Positions 27,560-37,628 are shown, counted from the stretch's first letter. The stretch is DNA of 64,000 nt from Sphingobacteriaceae bacterium (GCA_030682795.1 JAUXNJ010000031.1:62001-126000); one strand, 5' to 3'. Notes: generated by a model from the letters alone, not told the origin. Numbers and translations: made by a program.

Positions 27560-28125
27560 TTAAAATAGCACTTTTCGCCAGTGGATCGGGCAGTAATGTA
27601 GAGAACATCTACCACTATTTTAAAGGGCATCCACAAGTGAAGGTAGCCATGGTGGTGTGCAACAAGCCTGATGCTTATGTAACAACCCGCGCTCGGAATC
27701 TACGCATTCCATTGACCTTAGTAAGTAAGCGTTCATTGGAGGATACAGGAAGTCTGCTTTACATTCTGCAACAAGAAGGCATTGATTTTATAGCCTTAGC
27801 TGGCTTTTTATGGTTGGTGCCAACCGAAATCACGGCGGCTTATGCTGGCAAAATCGTCAACATCCACCCTGCCCTATTGCCCAAACATGGAGGCAAGGGC
27901 ATGTATGGAGCACGCGTACATGCGGCTGTTTTAGCAGCAAAAGAAAAGGAAAGCGGCATTACGATTCACCATGTGAATGAAGCCTACGACGAAGGGGCTG
28001 TCATTGCCCAATTTAGTTGTCCGGTTTACCCCATTGATACGGCCGACAGTTTGGGACAAAGGGTACATGCGCTCGAGTACGAGCATTATCCCAGGGTTAT
28101 TGAATCTTTGTGCACCGCTCTTTAG
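27556..28125 (+). CDS. purN: Phosphoribosylglycinamide formyltransferase (PurN)
   Basis: 189 residues, the usual length for GART. The N-terminal FASGSGSNVENI loop binds the nucleotide. The catalytic set is visible: VNIHPALLPKHGGKGMYG with Asn and His, and NEAYDEGAVIAQ with the Asp. It transfers a formyl group from 10-formyl-THF to GAR in purine synthesis. The start codon overlaps the stop of the preceding lipoprotein gene (ATGA), so translation is probably coupled to that gene although no functional link is known. Confidence 0.95.
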   Translation: MIKIALFASGSGSNVENIYHYFKGHPQVKVAMVVCNKPDAYVTTRARNLRIPLTLVSKRSLEDTGSLLYILQQEGIDFIALAGFLWLVPTEITAAYAGKIVNIHPALLPKHGGKGMYGARVHAAVLAAKEKESGITIHHVNEAYDEGAVIAQFSCPVYPIDTADSLGQRVHALEYEHYPRVIESLCTAL

Positions 28126-28139
28126 TGGTAACAACAACC

Positions 28140-28574
28140 CTATTTTACCAGCGTAAGCTTGCGGGGTTTGGTTCTACCTCCGTACATCACATGTAAAATC
28201 AAGAGTTCATCGCTACGTAATTCAAGATTTGCGGCATAGCTAAATCCCTTTTCCACATCCAACCAATCGCCTTGCACCCAACGTGTGCCAGCGGCTTGCA
28301 TGCCTTGAAGCACGACCATGTTTTTTAACGGCTTGAGATAGCGCTCATCCCCTTTAGGGCAAGTATTACAAACGGCAGACCTGCTTAACACAGAACCCAC
28401 TGGTATGGCCACAATGCGTGCTCGAAGACCAGATGCTATTAAATCGAATTGCAAATGCGCGACCACCGACTCGCTCGTACTGCCGTGCATGGCCCAAGTA
28501 CCTTTAGGCACTTTTGCTTGAGCAAAGGTTAAAACCGGCAGGAGCAGCAGCGCCCAAAGAATCATTTTTTTCAT
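28140..28574 (-). CDS. DUF2147-like secreted protein
   Basis: 144 residues with a signal peptide (MKKMILWALLLLPVLTFAQ). The mature part keeps the pattern of DUF2147: GTWAMHGSTSESVVAHLQF at the start, a CxxC pair (CNTC) followed by LKPLKNMVVLQGMQAAGTRW, then GDWLDVEKGFSYAANLELRSDELLIL. Other members are small periplasmic beta-barrel-like proteins of unknown role. It overlaps the exonuclease gene by four bases (ATGA), so the two form an operon. Confidence 0.65.
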   Translation of the reverse strand: MKKMILWALLLLPVLTFAQAKVPKGTWAMHGSTSESVVAHLQFDLIASGLRARIVAIPVGSVLSRSAVCNTCPKGDERYLKPLKNMVVLQGMQAAGTRWVQGDWLDVEKGFSYAANLELRSDELLILHVMYGGRTKPRKLTLVK

Positions 28575-29146
28575 TTTTTAGCTTTGGAGGTGCGGGCAAT
28601 TTCTGACAGCTGAACCTCATTGGTACCATCGGTTAAAAATTCAGCAAAACCCATTAGGAAGGGATACAAAAGATTAAATAAGGCTGCAGTAGCGCGTGCA
28701 TCGCCAATGGCCCGGTGCCTTTGATCGACTGTAATGCCCAGCGAGGTGCATAACTTGCCCAAGGAGTACGAAGGATGGCCAGGCAGAAATTTGCGGCTAT
28801 TTTTGAGGGTGCAAATCTTTTCCATCTCTAAAACGTGACCCAGCTCTTTGAGCTCGTGGCGCAGGAAAGAATAATCAAAATTAACATCGTGTGCAACAAA
28901 TACACAATCGCGGAGCTGAGCCATTACCTCTACCGCCACCGTTTCAAAAAGCGGAGCTTCGGCCACCATTTCTTCCGAAATACCAGTAAGCTCAACCACA
29001 AATGGCGGAATAGCTACATCGGGACGAAGTAAAGTATGCCACTCCGACACTACTTCTTTACCATTGTGTCGAATGATAGCCAAGTCGATAATGCGGTTGC
29101 CAGGGAATTTACTTCCAGTGGTTTCTATATCTACAATTGCAAACAA
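28571..29146 (-). CDS. DEDDh-family 3'-5' exonuclease (DnaQ/PolC-like)
   Basis: 191 residues. The first acidic motif is DIETTG at residues 6-11, the second is VFVAHDVNFDYSFLR, and the third is HRAIGDARATAAL, giving the Asp-Glu-Asp-His-Asp set of DEDDh exonucleases. The protein is similar in size to the proofreading subunit DnaQ and to stand-alone exonucleases. No ATG is available: an in-frame TGA at 29162-29164 lies upstream and the first Met is too far downstream to keep the DIETTG motif. The start must therefore be TTG at 29146. It is followed by DUF2147 in an overlapping pair. Confidence 0.85.
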   Translation of the reverse strand: MFAIVDIETTGSKFPGNRIIDLAIIRHNGKEVVSEWHTLLRPDVAIPPFVVELTGISEEMVAEAPLFETVAVEVMAQLRDCVFVAHDVNFDYSFLRHELKELGHVLEMEKICTLKNSRKFLPGHPSYSLGKLCTSLGITVDQRHRAIGDARATAALFNLLYPFLMGFAEFLTDGTNEVQLSEIARTSKAKK

Positions 29147-29244
29147 AGGGTTGCTTTTGGCTCAAAAATAAGCGTAATGCGCCAATTTTAAGACTTTGGC
29201 AAGAAACTTAATTTAGGCTTCATACAAAAACAGCTTCCAATTCG

Positions 29245-29252
29245 TACATTGG
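29245..29252 (+). promoter_or_regulatory. Imperfect -7 box TACATTGG before pstS
   Basis: One mismatch to TAnnTTTG, followed by four bases (GAAC) and the pstS ATG at 29257. The spacing equals that of the leaderless candidates at DUF4271, pyrE and the DtxR gene. No Pho-box-like direct repeat was found. Confidence 0.3.
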
Positions 29253-29256
29253 GAAC

Positions 29257-30213
29257 ATGAATGGGAAGCTGCATTTTACGCATTGGTGGTGGCTGCTGGT
29301 CTTGCTAGCGGGACTATCGGGATGTGGCGACCAATCGTATTTGCGCATTGATGGTTCAAGCACGGTTTTCCCCATTACAGAAGCGGTTACTGAATTGTAC
29401 TACAAGCAAGCTGCCCCTTTGCGGGTGGTTATTGGCGTGTCGGGCACCAGTGGTGGCATGCAGAAATTGCTGCGTGGTGAAATTGACATCTGTAATGCCT
29501 CCAGGGCCATCAGTCTAAACGAGGCAGCGGCTTTTACTGCCAAAAACATTGAGCTTCTTGAGGTACCCATTGCCTACGACGGCATTGTAATTGCCGTAAA
29601 CAAAGAAAACAACTGGGCACACGACATAACCGTAACAGAATTACAACAACTGTGGCGTACGGAAAGTCAGGGCAAGAAAATACGCTGGCGCGATTTACGT
29701 GCGGCTTGGCCAGCGCAAGAAATAATTTTATTTGGTCCTGGCGCGAAAAGTGGCACCTACGATTTTTTCACCTCATCTATTTTAGGTAAGGCGGGTGCGG
29801 GAAGAGGCGACTATGCTGCCAGTGAAAGCGATAACATTTTGATAAACGGCATCAAAAGCAATAAAGGGGCCTTGGGCTATTTTGGCTACACCTATTTTAA
29901 AGAAAACACCGATCAATTCAAGGTTTTGGCGGTGATTAATGATTTACAGCCGGGTGCTCAGGCTGTTTATCCTTCACCCGACAACATCAAAATGCAGGCC
30001 TACCAACCCCTAACGCGCAAACAGTTTTTATACATCCGAAGAGCTGCTTTGAGCAAGCCAGAAGTAGCTGATTTTGTGCTTTTTTACCTTCAACAATTGC
30101 CCGCCTTGCAAAGCACCTTGCAATTTGTGCCACTCCCTGAGGCCGAAAGTCTGCAAACCCAAACCCAGCTACTGCATTTAATTAAGTCCAATGAAGCAAG
30201 AAAAGCTGATTGA
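29257..30213 (+). CDS. pstS: PstS, phosphate ABC transporter substrate-binding lipoprotein
   Basis: 318 residues. The signal peptide ends LSGC with the lipid-attachment cysteine at 23. Phosphate-contact motifs are DGSSTVFPITEAV, SGTSGGMQKLLRGEIDICNASRAI and GPGAKSGTYDFFTSSI. PstS captures phosphate in the periplasm and delivers it to PstCA. It is the first gene of pstSCAB and its end overlaps pstC by 23 bases. Confidence 0.93.
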   Translation: MNGKLHFTHWWWLLVLLAGLSGCGDQSYLRIDGSSTVFPITEAVTELYYKQAAPLRVVIGVSGTSGGMQKLLRGEIDICNASRAISLNEAAAFTAKNIELLEVPIAYDGIVIAVNKENNWAHDITVTELQQLWRTESQGKKIRWRDLRAAWPAQEIILFGPGAKSGTYDFFTSSILGKAGAGRGDYAASESDNILINGIKSNKGALGYFGYTYFKENTDQFKVLAVINDLQPGAQAVYPSPDNIKMQAYQPLTRKQFLYIRRAALSKPEVADFVLFYLQQLPALQSTLQFVPLPEAESLQTQTQLLHLIKSNEARKAD

Positions 30214-31075
30214 GAGTTTGTTAAAACTAAGTGGTTGGCTCAGCTTAGGAATCACCATGAGTGTGTTGGGGGTATTGATCTACCAGTCCACCGCATTTTT
30301 TAGCGCAGTACCCCTCTGGGAATTCCTTACTGGCACTTCATGGATACCATTTGCGGAAAAAAAAGCCTATGGCATTTGGCCTCTGCTTAGTGGCACCTTG
30401 CTTACTGCAGGCATTGCGCTGTTGGTGGCCATGCCTCTTGGTATACTCATTGCAATTTACCTCAGCGAATACGCAACCAATAGCTGGCGCAGGATTGCCA
30501 GACCGGCGCTGGATTTACTCGCCGCCATTCCAACTGTGGTATACGGTTTTTTAGCCTTGGTGTTTTTAACCCCCTTGTTGCAGTGGGTTTTTCCCGGCAT
30601 TGAGCCCTACAATGCGCTCTCGCCTGGATTGGTAATGGCTTTTATGATTTTACCCATCATTACCAGCATCAGCGAAGATGCCATGCGCGCTGTTCCCAAA
30701 ACAGATAAAGAAGCAGCCCTGGCCCTGGGTGCCACGCGCTGGCAAGTAGTACGAAAGGTAGTGGTTCCAGCTGCTTTCAACGGCATCACCGCTGCTGTGA
30801 TTTTGGCTTTTTCAAGGGCCTTGGGAGAAACAATGATTGTAAGCATTGCAGCAGGCCAGCAGGCTCATTTCACCTTCAATCCTGTGGTAGCCATTCAAAC
30901 GGCAAGTAGCTATATTATCCAAATGAGTTTGGGAGATGTGGCCCAATCTTCGATCGAATACAGTACCATTTTTGCTATAGGCCTGAGCTTGTTTTTGCTC
31001 ACTTATGCACTCAACAACCTGAGCTTTTGGTTCAGAAATCGTTATCGGAAAAACACGACTTTACAAGCTGCATGA
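30191..31075 (+). CDS. pstC: PstC, phosphate ABC transporter permease
   Basis: 294 residues with about six hydrophobic helices. The EAA loop is recognisable in EAALALGATRWQVVRKVVVPAA, and VVYGFLALVFLTPLL and RALGETMIVSIAAG are typical of PstC. It forms the channel with PstA. The start overlaps pstS and the stop overlaps pstA by four bases (ATGA), so the transcript is tightly coupled. Confidence 0.93.
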   Translation: MKQEKLIESLLKLSGWLSLGITMSVLGVLIYQSTAFFSAVPLWEFLTGTSWIPFAEKKAYGIWPLLSGTLLTAGIALLVAMPLGILIAIYLSEYATNSWRRIARPALDLLAAIPTVVYGFLALVFLTPLLQWVFPGIEPYNALSPGLVMAFMILPIITSISEDAMRAVPKTDKEAALALGATRWQVVRKVVVPAAFNGITAAVILAFSRALGETMIVSIAAGQQAHFTFNPVVAIQTASSYIIQMSLGDVAQSSIEYSTIFAIGLSLFLLTYALNNLSFWFRNRYRKNTTLQAA

Positions 31076-31965
31076 CGCCTTTCACCAATATATTCACCCT
31101 GATTGAAGCCTTTGAAAGCTGGATTGATAAGCAGCGAAAAGGCAGCTTTGCAGTCTATGGACTGATTTTCACCCTGCTCGTGCTCAGCATGGTATTGGCC
31201 TTGTTTTTATATGTGAGTTTAGCCGGCTATCCCCGCTTAGATCGTGATTTTTTCACGGGGTATGCCTCCAGAATACCTGAACAAGCGGGTATTTTGCCAG
31301 CCTTTTTAGGCACATTGTGGGTGCTATTTATGGTTGCCATCGTTAGCTTTCCATTGGGAGTGGCGGCAGGCATACACCTCGAAAAATACGTCACTAATGA
31401 CCGTTTTTCTCGCTTTTTAGAGGTCAATATCATGAATTTAGCTGGTATTCCAAGTGTTGTTTACGGCTTGTTAGGTCTGCAATTTTTTGTACGAAGTATG
31501 GGACTTGGCGAGAGCATTTTGGCAGCCTCCCTTACTTTGAGCCTAATGGTATTGCCCCTGGTTATTATTTCCACTAGGGAGGCCCTCCGCATGGTGCCGC
31601 ACACACACCTGGAAGCCGCCTATGCTTTGGGCGCCACAAAATGGCAAACCATATGGCTACAAGCACTGCCGCAAGCCTTACCCGGCATCGTTTCAGGCAC
31701 CTTATTAGCGGTAAGCAGGGCCATCGGTGAAGCCGCTCCTTTACTGGTTATCGGCGCTTTGGCTTTTGTACCCTTTGCGCCCGTATCGGTTTTAGACTAT
31801 TTCACAGTGCTACCAGTGCAGGTATTTTTCTGGCTAAGTAAGCCGCAAAATAGTTTTTTAGTAAATGCCTCAGCCGCTATTTTAGTCCTTTTGAGCATCA
31901 CCCTTCTTCTTAATCTGCTAGCCGTAGGAATACGCGAGCGCTGGCACAAACGCATTCAAAGCTGA
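31072..31965 (+). CDS. pstA: PstA, phosphate ABC transporter permease
   Basis: 297 residues from the ATG at 31072, which overlaps the pstC stop. Six helices follow a short cytoplasmic N terminus. The EAA loop [20 protein letters not shown] and [19 protein letters not shown] mark it as PstA. The frame could start 15 codons earlier, but that would lie inside pstC and is unlikely. Its stop shares a base with the pstB start. Confidence 0.93.
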   Translation: MTPFTNIFTLIEAFESWIDKQRKGSFAVYGLIFTLLVLSMVLALFLYVSLAGYPRLDRDFFTGYASRIPEQAGILPAFLGTLWVLFMVAIVSFPLGVAAGIHLEKYVTNDRFSRFLEVNIMNLAGIPSVVYGLLGLQFFVRSMGLGESILAASLTLSLMVLPLVIISTREALRMVPHTHLEAAYALGATKWQTIWLQALPQALPGIVSGTLLAVSRAIGEAAPLLVIGALAFVPFAPVSVLDYFTVLPVQVFFWLSKPQNSFLVNASAAILVLLSITLLLNLLAVGIRERWHKRIQS

Positions 31966-32711
31966 TGGTTAAAATAGAAAGTCGCCACTTAAACTTCTGG
32001 TATGGTAACAACCAGGTGCTTGATAACATCTCCCTGCAAATCGAAAGAAACACCGTTACCGCCCTTATTGGTCCTTCTGGATGCGGAAAATCTACTTTCT
32101 TGCGCCTCTTTAATCGCATGAATGAACTGATCCCAGAAAGTAAACACCGCGGCGAAGTACTCATGGATGGGAAAGACATTTACCAAGCCAATGTAGATGT
32201 GTTTGAGCTGCGTAAAAAAGTTGGAATGGTTTTCCAAAAACCCAATCCCTTCCCCAAAAGCATTTATGAAAACGTGGCATTTGGACTTAAAATCAAGGGC
32301 ATCAACCACCAGGTTTTTATCAAAGAGAAGGTTGAACGAAGCTTACAGCAGGTGAGTTTATGGGAAGAGGTAAAAGACAAGCTCAGCAAACCTGCCTTGG
32401 CTTTGTCGGTTGGTCAACAACAACGCCTGTGTATTGCCAGGGCACTGGCTGTTGAACCGAGCATTTTGCTCATGGATGAACCTACCTCCTCACTCGACCC
32501 ATTAAGCACAGCTAAGTTGGAGGAGCTCATCAGGGAGCTGAAAGCTGAAATGACCATTTTGCTTGTTACCCACAACATGCAACAGGCCAAACGCACCAGC
32601 GATAAGACTGCCTTTATGTACAAGGGAAACATCATCGAATACGGTAAAACGGCGAGCTTTTTCAGCAATCCGAGCAACCAAAGCACACAATCCTACCTGA
32701 GCGGGCAGTAA
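31965..32711 (+). CDS. pstB: PstB, phosphate ABC transporter ATPase
   Basis: 248 residues, the family length. Walker A is GPSGCGKS at 36-43, the Q-loop is [20 protein letters not shown] and Walker B is [13 protein letters not shown]. The ABC signature reads LSVGQ rather than LSGGQ, a mild variant. It powers phosphate uptake through PstCA. PhoU, commonly next in line, is absent here; the next gene is convergent. Confidence 0.93.
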   Translation: MVKIESRHLNFWYGNNQVLDNISLQIERNTVTALIGPSGCGKSTFLRLFNRMNELIPESKHRGEVLMDGKDIYQANVDVFELRKKVGMVFQKPNPFPKSIYENVAFGLKIKGINHQVFIKEKVERSLQQVSLWEEVKDKLSKPALALSVGQQQRLCIARALAVEPSILLMDEPTSSLDPLSTAKLEELIRELKAEMTILLVTHNMQQAKRTSDKTAFMYKGNIIEYGKTASFFSNPSNQSTQSYLSGQ

Positions 32712-32734
32712 GCTATGATTCGGCCCAACTAGCT

Positions 32735-35700
32735 TCAGCGTTGCAATAAAATGCGCCCACTGCTATGCTCCTGGGCTTGCCACAAACGGTACTGGTAAAG
32801 TCCATTGGCCCATTGGCTGCAATCCACCCGTTGCCTTTCACCTGCCTCTAACTGCAACTGCTCCTGGTGCACGCATCTCCCGTGGGCATCGTACACGCTG
32901 AGCCAAGCATTGGAGCTTGCTTTTGTTGATTCGAGCCAAAAATAATCCTGCGCCGGATTAGGGTATAACTTAAAGCCCCCCAAAGCTGTTTCGGAAACAG
33001 ACGTCGGGAATCGCGCTTGACAAAGCGTATCGTTGCTATTTAACACATCGAGACTCAAATTTTCAGGGTAGGCGCAAAATACAATCGCACCGGCTTCGAC
33101 CCAGGTCCAAGACTGCGAGAAGGTATAGTGGATGGTATCTCCAGCGGGTATGAGCCGTTCAACAGGACTCACGCTCAACTCCACTCCATTGACCCGATAG
33201 GCCATGGTATAATTGCTGATGTTAAGCGAGCCAAAATTACGGATGGCTACCTTTACTGGATAGAATACACCGGGCTGAACATCTGTCAGTACAGGCTGAA
33301 GTAAGGCAACCACACCCAAATCAATCGTACCAGATGGTATAAACAGTGCGGTATCGTTATACACACAGCCATTATTGTAAAGCTGAAGCACCACCAAGTC
33401 GGGAGTAGCAGCCATTTGCCGTTGGTGTTGATTGGCGTTGCCTAAAAGTTGTCCAGCAGCATTTCGCCAACGTATGCTATCGGCAGGATTGCGCACCAAA
33501 AGTCTGGCACTCGGCAGTGCAATTTGATTACTAAAACCAAAAGGAGCCGCACCTTTTCGGCCAGCAAAAACACGGATGTTATTGTCTTCCATGGTCGTTG
33601 CTTGCGATAAATGCTCCACACGAAAATCATGCTCATGCAGGCCTTGAACAAAAAGCAGGGCCGTTTGTCCAGCGTTTAGCTGCATAGGGGTTTCAAACAT
33701 TAATGGGCTAAATCCTCCGGGTGTATTGCCTCTGGTGCTACCTAAGAGCCGCATGCGCTGCTGGTTTACACTTCCTGTGCCAGGTTCTTCTCCCAACAAA
33801 TAAGCGTCAATACCTGTAAAACGGGTTATTTGAAGCTCTATACCACTCAATTCAAGCTTTCGTTTAGCTTCAATCTTAAACCAAACACCCCGGGCAGAAT
33901 CTATACCAGCCAAACCAACACTAAAAGCGGAAGTAGTGGCTAGACCCGCATCAAAGCTATGCTGACTTCTCTGTGGAGCACTCACATCGGCGAGCGCTGT
34001 TTGAAGAAACCCATCCATGTAGCTTTGTATTGGGCTGCTCAACAGGGTGTCGGACTGGGTGAGGATGCGCCACTGCACCAAAGCACCTGCAGCTTGCGCC
34101 GGGATGCTTGCGGTATAAGTGCCATTGGCTTGTACAACCATGGGCACAGCCACTTCTGCACCACCATTGACAGCAAAACGCAGATGTATGGTTTGCAGAC
34201 TGCCTGCTCGCGCAACCCGGGTGCTTACCAAATGCGGTTGCGGACTGCAATGTGTAGCTGGCATCAAGCTCGTTTGGTAGGCGAATGCCCCTGGCGATTC
34301 TTTGATTTCAAAAGCATCTACCGCCAGTCCCTCCAAGGCGGAAATGAAACTACTGGTATCAAAATCGTTAAAAAAACGGAATCTAAACTTAACAGAGGCC
34401 TGCCCCGCTAAAAAACTCAAGTCATGCCGACACTGTCGCCAGCCTTCACTGTTTCCAGACCAAAAAGCGCCGGGCCTGTTTAGTCCTGGAGGTACGGGTC
34501 GGTTGTACCAATTTTCGCCTGTAAATAAACTGCCCAAGGGTTGCCAACTGCTGCCGCCATTCGTACTGTATTGTAACTGTGCTGCCATGCGATCCCCCAT
34601 CAAATATTGAATGGCAAAAGCCAATTGTGGCTTTATCAGATTGGAAAAATCGAAGCAAGGGCTTTCCAAAGCACTGCGTTCTGCGGTATTCGGTAAGCCC
34701 GTTGGGGATGTTACCCAGGCGGATGTGCCAGAAAAGGCACTGTTGAGTGCAAAAGCGGCAGGTTGGCTGCGTTGCCAACTGCTGTTTTGACCCGTATGAC
34801 TCCATGCGCCCGTATTTTCAAACCCCTCGAAATAGGGGTAATTGCTTACGCTACCATTTCGTTGGAGCCGCAGACTAATGGTATCATTCACAAATTCAAC
34901 ATCACCAATGTTGGCTGCAAAAAACTTAACCAGCGTTTCTGAACTGCTGTTAAAAGGCAATTGTAAATGTACCGTATCACTGTCGAATGGCTGAAATACC
35001 CGGCTAACTTGGCGGAAAACAGGGGGCGCTTGACCAATCTGAATACCTACACGTGGCGTCAATATGGTTGTTCCATCATTGCGCACAAAAAAAACTGCGC
35101 TCAAATTGCCGCTAAGACTGCAGGGGTCGAGCTGAACCTGGACACTATCAAGCACCAGTTCATCACCTAGCACCGGGGCAAATTGGAGGTTATCGATGGC
35201 CCAATCAGAACGCGGGCCATTGCCACGCACTCCAATAAACCGTAGCGCATCAGCACCATTTTGCACAAAGCTCCGCCTGGTTACCCAAGCAGCATCTGCA
35301 CTGTTTTGTTGCTGGCCAACCAATGGAGCACCCAAAGGCAACCACTGACCAGCCACCCGCTGTTCTAATTGCAATGAACCCAAATCAGCACCATAGCCGT
35401 GTAATCGGTAACTAAATTGCGGCGATGGTAGGCTATTTAAATCGATGCATTCGATCAAAAAGAACGCGGTATCACCAGGTTGACCAAGACTGGCATCAAA
35501 GTACAAATAATGCCCTGTTGAAAGCCCGCTTGCGTCTGTGGCGGGACCTGTAAATGCGGTGGGGGTTGGACCTCGCTGCACCCGCCAAGCCACATTTCCT
35601 GTGCTCCTGTTGCTCCATCCTAATTGCGTTTGCTGGGCACCTGGTAACAACTGCTCAAAAGTCTCAGCAAATGGAAATTGATTGAGTTGTCGTTGCCTTA

Positions 35701-37480
35701 AAGCAAGCCGCAGGGTATCATTTTCTGGTCGCATGTCCAAAACAGAGTCCACGCGAATTTCTAACTGGTAATTTGCTGCTGTACCAAAAGTCAAACTATC
35801 ATTAAACTGAAGTAGCATGGTTTGGCCTGGACCTAAGCCAAGCGTAAAACGTTGACTCATTACTTGTTGTGAATTCAAGTATGCTCCCAAACGCAAAGTG
35901 CTTAAACTGTCGATACCCAAATTACGCACAACAACGCGAAGCGGCTCTTTGGCATTAAAACTGCATACAGTAGCCAATGGATGCAGTACATTTAACAATT
36001 GAACATCGGTTTGAACTTGATCGAACTCAAAAACACCTGGATCAGGCTGTTGATTACGAAAAAAGCCCGTAATATCAGTCAAAACCCAGGGCACTAAAAA
36101 GCCGATATTATTTAAGGAAGGATGGGACGGCAGGCTATTTTTTGCATTTACAAAACTTGGATCAGCCTGCACACTATTTATATCCCAATTGGTGTTGTTT
36201 CTCCAATTAGCTAAAGTAGTAAAAGTAGCTGCAGGCTGCTGTAACTCGAAATAGCTTTGAGCTGTGAGGGGAAGTCCGTAGGCATTATAATCAAGCAAAG
36301 TACCTACTGTAGGGGCCGTTTGGGCCATCACCGCACGAAAATTGGCGGGGAGTGCCGGCGTACCGACCGTATCAAACGCAAACAAATTATTAAAAACCCC
36401 GAGGGTATCTACTCCGCTGGTAAAGCCATTGATAAACAGCAAGGCCTGTTGTGGTAATTGACGGCCACCAATTACACGCAAGCGAATGCTGTTGTGCGCT
36501 AAAATCAATAATTCAGGCGTTGAACTATCTCCTTCCAGCCAAAAAATGCGATTTTGCAGTTGTGCACTGCTGTTCAAAGTATCTGTATATCCAAAGACTT
36601 CGTTGTTATACACCCTATTTTCAAGCGCCAGGTTTGCTATAGCTCCTTGAATGTGGAGTGCGCTTGGACTGATAGCTCCCAAAAAACGATTGTTAAATAG
36701 CTGAAGCCCCTCCACTTGGCTTATTTTAACCGCTGCAAAAGAAGTAGTGCTACCTTGAGCATTCCAGAACGCATTGGCAAACACCTGGAGCTGCTGTTGC
36801 GCTTGTAATTGAAGTGCGGTGCCTTTGAAGTTTTCCCAGCGATTGGCATGAATCGTGCTGCCTTTGGCGTTGCCTATTGGCGCAAAAACCACGGCGGTAC
36901 TGAATCCCTGAAATTGATTGGAATCGAGCTGCAGGCTATCGGATTGTCCCACCCAAAGTGCCTGATTGAGCAAGCGTCGGTCTGCTGAACTGTCTTTAAA
37001 TCGGTTTTTTGACAAACGATGGCCGCTACCGCCAGTAATACGCAGCAGTGGGCCTGGGTTCAGCATGCTCAAAGTCCTTTCCCATTCTAAATTTTCCAGC
37101 CACCAACTGCCACCACTGATCACAAAACTTTCGGTTTGAAGGGCGTTAATGGGTCGGGTAAACCTTACGGGGGAAGCAGCTGTAATACGTACTAAGTGCC
37201 TTTGTCCTGGAAGCGTTGGAAGCACATAACGTCCTTCATAAAGCCCTGGTGCCAACTGCAAAGTAACCGGGCCTTGAACACCCGCACATTGCAAAGCAGT
37301 GATGGCTGCTTCTAAGCTGGGATAATTTGCTCCAGCAGTACCAACGGTATAACTACCTGCCGCAATTGGTTGGCATTGGGCCTGTGCGCTAACAGCCAGC
37401 AGCAGTTGCCAGGCCGTTATCATTCCCCAGGAGGCTAAAAATCGTCCAGCACAAGCAAGCATCGTACGCAAATCGTTCAT
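32735..37480 (-). CDS. Giant T9SS cargo: beta-helix plus MAM-like/CARDB-like domains
   Basis: 1581 residues from the ATG at 37480; the frame also opens seven codons earlier at a GTG. The signal peptide spans ~1-40 and ends AVSAQAQ. A beta-helix region covers roughly 50-470 (YTVGTAGANYPSLEAAITAL, NALQTESFVISGGSWW). Repeated beta-sandwich modules follow, alternating CARDB-like segments with MAM/concanavalin-like ones such as FPFAETFEQLLPG and FPYFEGFENTGAW, and SPCFDFSN strings. The C-terminal ~85 residues are a T9SS type A sorting domain (FKLYPNPAQDYFWLEST ... GLYQYRLW). It is a paralogue of the 37894-43608 product. It is predicted to be exported by T9SS and likely to act as an adhesin or matrix protein. 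Confidence 0.85.
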   Translation of the reverse strand: MNDLRTMLACAGRFLASWGMITAWQLLLAVSAQAQCQPIAAGSYTVGTAGANYPSLEAAITALQCAGVQGPVTLQLAPGLYEGRYVLPTLPGQRHLVRITAASPVRFTRPINALQTESFVISGGSWWLENLEWERTLSMLNPGPLLRITGGSGHRLSKNRFKDSSADRRLLNQALWVGQSDSLQLDSNQFQGFSTAVVFAPIGNAKGSTIHANRWENFKGTALQLQAQQQLQVFANAFWNAQGSTTSFAAVKISQVEGLQLFNNRFLGAISPSALHIQGAIANLALENRVYNNEVFGYTDTLNSSAQLQNRIFWLEGDSSTPELLILAHNSIRLRVIGGRQLPQQALLFINGFTSGVDTLGVFNNLFAFDTVGTPALPANFRAVMAQTAPTVGTLLDYNAYGLPLTAQSYFELQQPAATFTTLANWRNNTNWDINSVQADPSFVNAKNSLPSHPSLNNIGFLVPWVLTDITGFFRNQQPDPGVFEFDQVQTDVQLLNVLHPLATVCSFNAKEPLRVVVRNLGIDSLSTLRLGAYLNSQQVMSQRFTLGLGPGQTMLLQFNDSLTFGTAANYQLEIRVDSVLDMRPENDTLRLALRQRQLNQFPFAETFEQLLPGAQQTQLGWSNRSTGNVAWRVQRGPTPTAFTGPATDASGLSTGHYLYFDASLGQPGDTAFFLIECIDLNSLPSPQFSYRLHGYGADLGSLQLEQRVAGQWLPLGAPLVGQQQNSADAAWVTRRSFVQNGADALRFIGVRGNGPRSDWAIDNLQFAPVLGDELVLDSVQVQLDPCSLSGNLSAVFFVRNDGTTILTPRVGIQIGQAPPVFRQVSRVFQPFDSDTVHLQLPFNSSSETLVKFFAANIGDVEFVNDTISLRLQRNGSVSNYPYFEGFENTGAWSHTGQNSSWQRSQPAAFALNSAFSGTSAWVTSPTGLPNTAERSALESPCFDFSNLIKPQLAFAIQYLMGDRMAAQLQYSTNGGSSWQPLGSLFTGENWYNRPVPPGLNRPGAFWSGNSEGWRQCRHDLSFLAGQASVKFRFRFFNDFDTSSFISALEGLAVDAFEIKESPGAFAYQTSLMPATHCSPQPHLVSTRVARAGSLQTIHLRFAVNGGAEVAVPMVVQANGTYTASIPAQAAGALVQWRILTQSDTLLSSPIQSYMDGFLQTALADVSAPQRSQHSFDAGLATTSAFSVGLAGIDSARGVWFKIEAKRKLELSGIELQITRFTGIDAYLLGEEPGTGSVNQQRMRLLGSTRGNTPGGFSPLMFETPMQLNAGQTALLFVQGLHEHDFRVEHLSQATTMEDNNIRVFAGRKGAAPFGFSNQIALPSARLLVRNPADSIRWRNAAGQLLGNANQHQRQMAATPDLVVLQLYNNGCVYNDTALFIPSGTIDLGVVALLQPVLTDVQPGVFYPVKVAIRNFGSLNISNYTMAYRVNGVELSVSPVERLIPAGDTIHYTFSQSWTWVEAGAIVFCAYPENLSLDVLNSNDTLCQARFPTSVSETALGGFKLYPNPAQDYFWLESTKASSNAWLSVYDAHGRCVHQEQLQLEAGERQRVDCSQWANGLYQYRLWQAQEHSSGRILLQR

Positions 37481-37521
37481 TTTACTAAAATTAAGAGGCA
37501 CAAGCAGCAGCTTAAACCTTT

Positions 37522-37529
37522 CAAATTTA
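37522..37529 (-). promoter_or_regulatory. -7 box TAAATTTG upstream of the 1581-residue cargo gene
   Basis: A full TAnnTTTG match read on the minus strand, about 42 bases before the ATG at 37480. No TTG at 18-base spacing. It lies just after the terminator at 37553-37580, as expected for a new transcription unit. Confidence 0.35.
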
Positions 37530-37552
37530 CCAAATTCAAGGCAGCTAGAAAT

Positions 37553-37580
37553 GAAAAAACCACCCGAAGGTGGCTCTTTT
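37553..37580. terminator. Terminator downstream of the sorting-domain remnant
   Basis: CCACC/GGTGG stem at 37560-37564 and 37569-37573 with a CGAA loop (UUCG on the minus strand), preceded by A-run and followed by a T-run on both strands. It ends any minus-strand transcript coming through the remnant. Confidence 0.7.
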
Positions 37581-37628
37581 TAAATTTTAATGCGCGCTTA
37601 ACGTGTAACTACCGATTTTTTACTCAAA

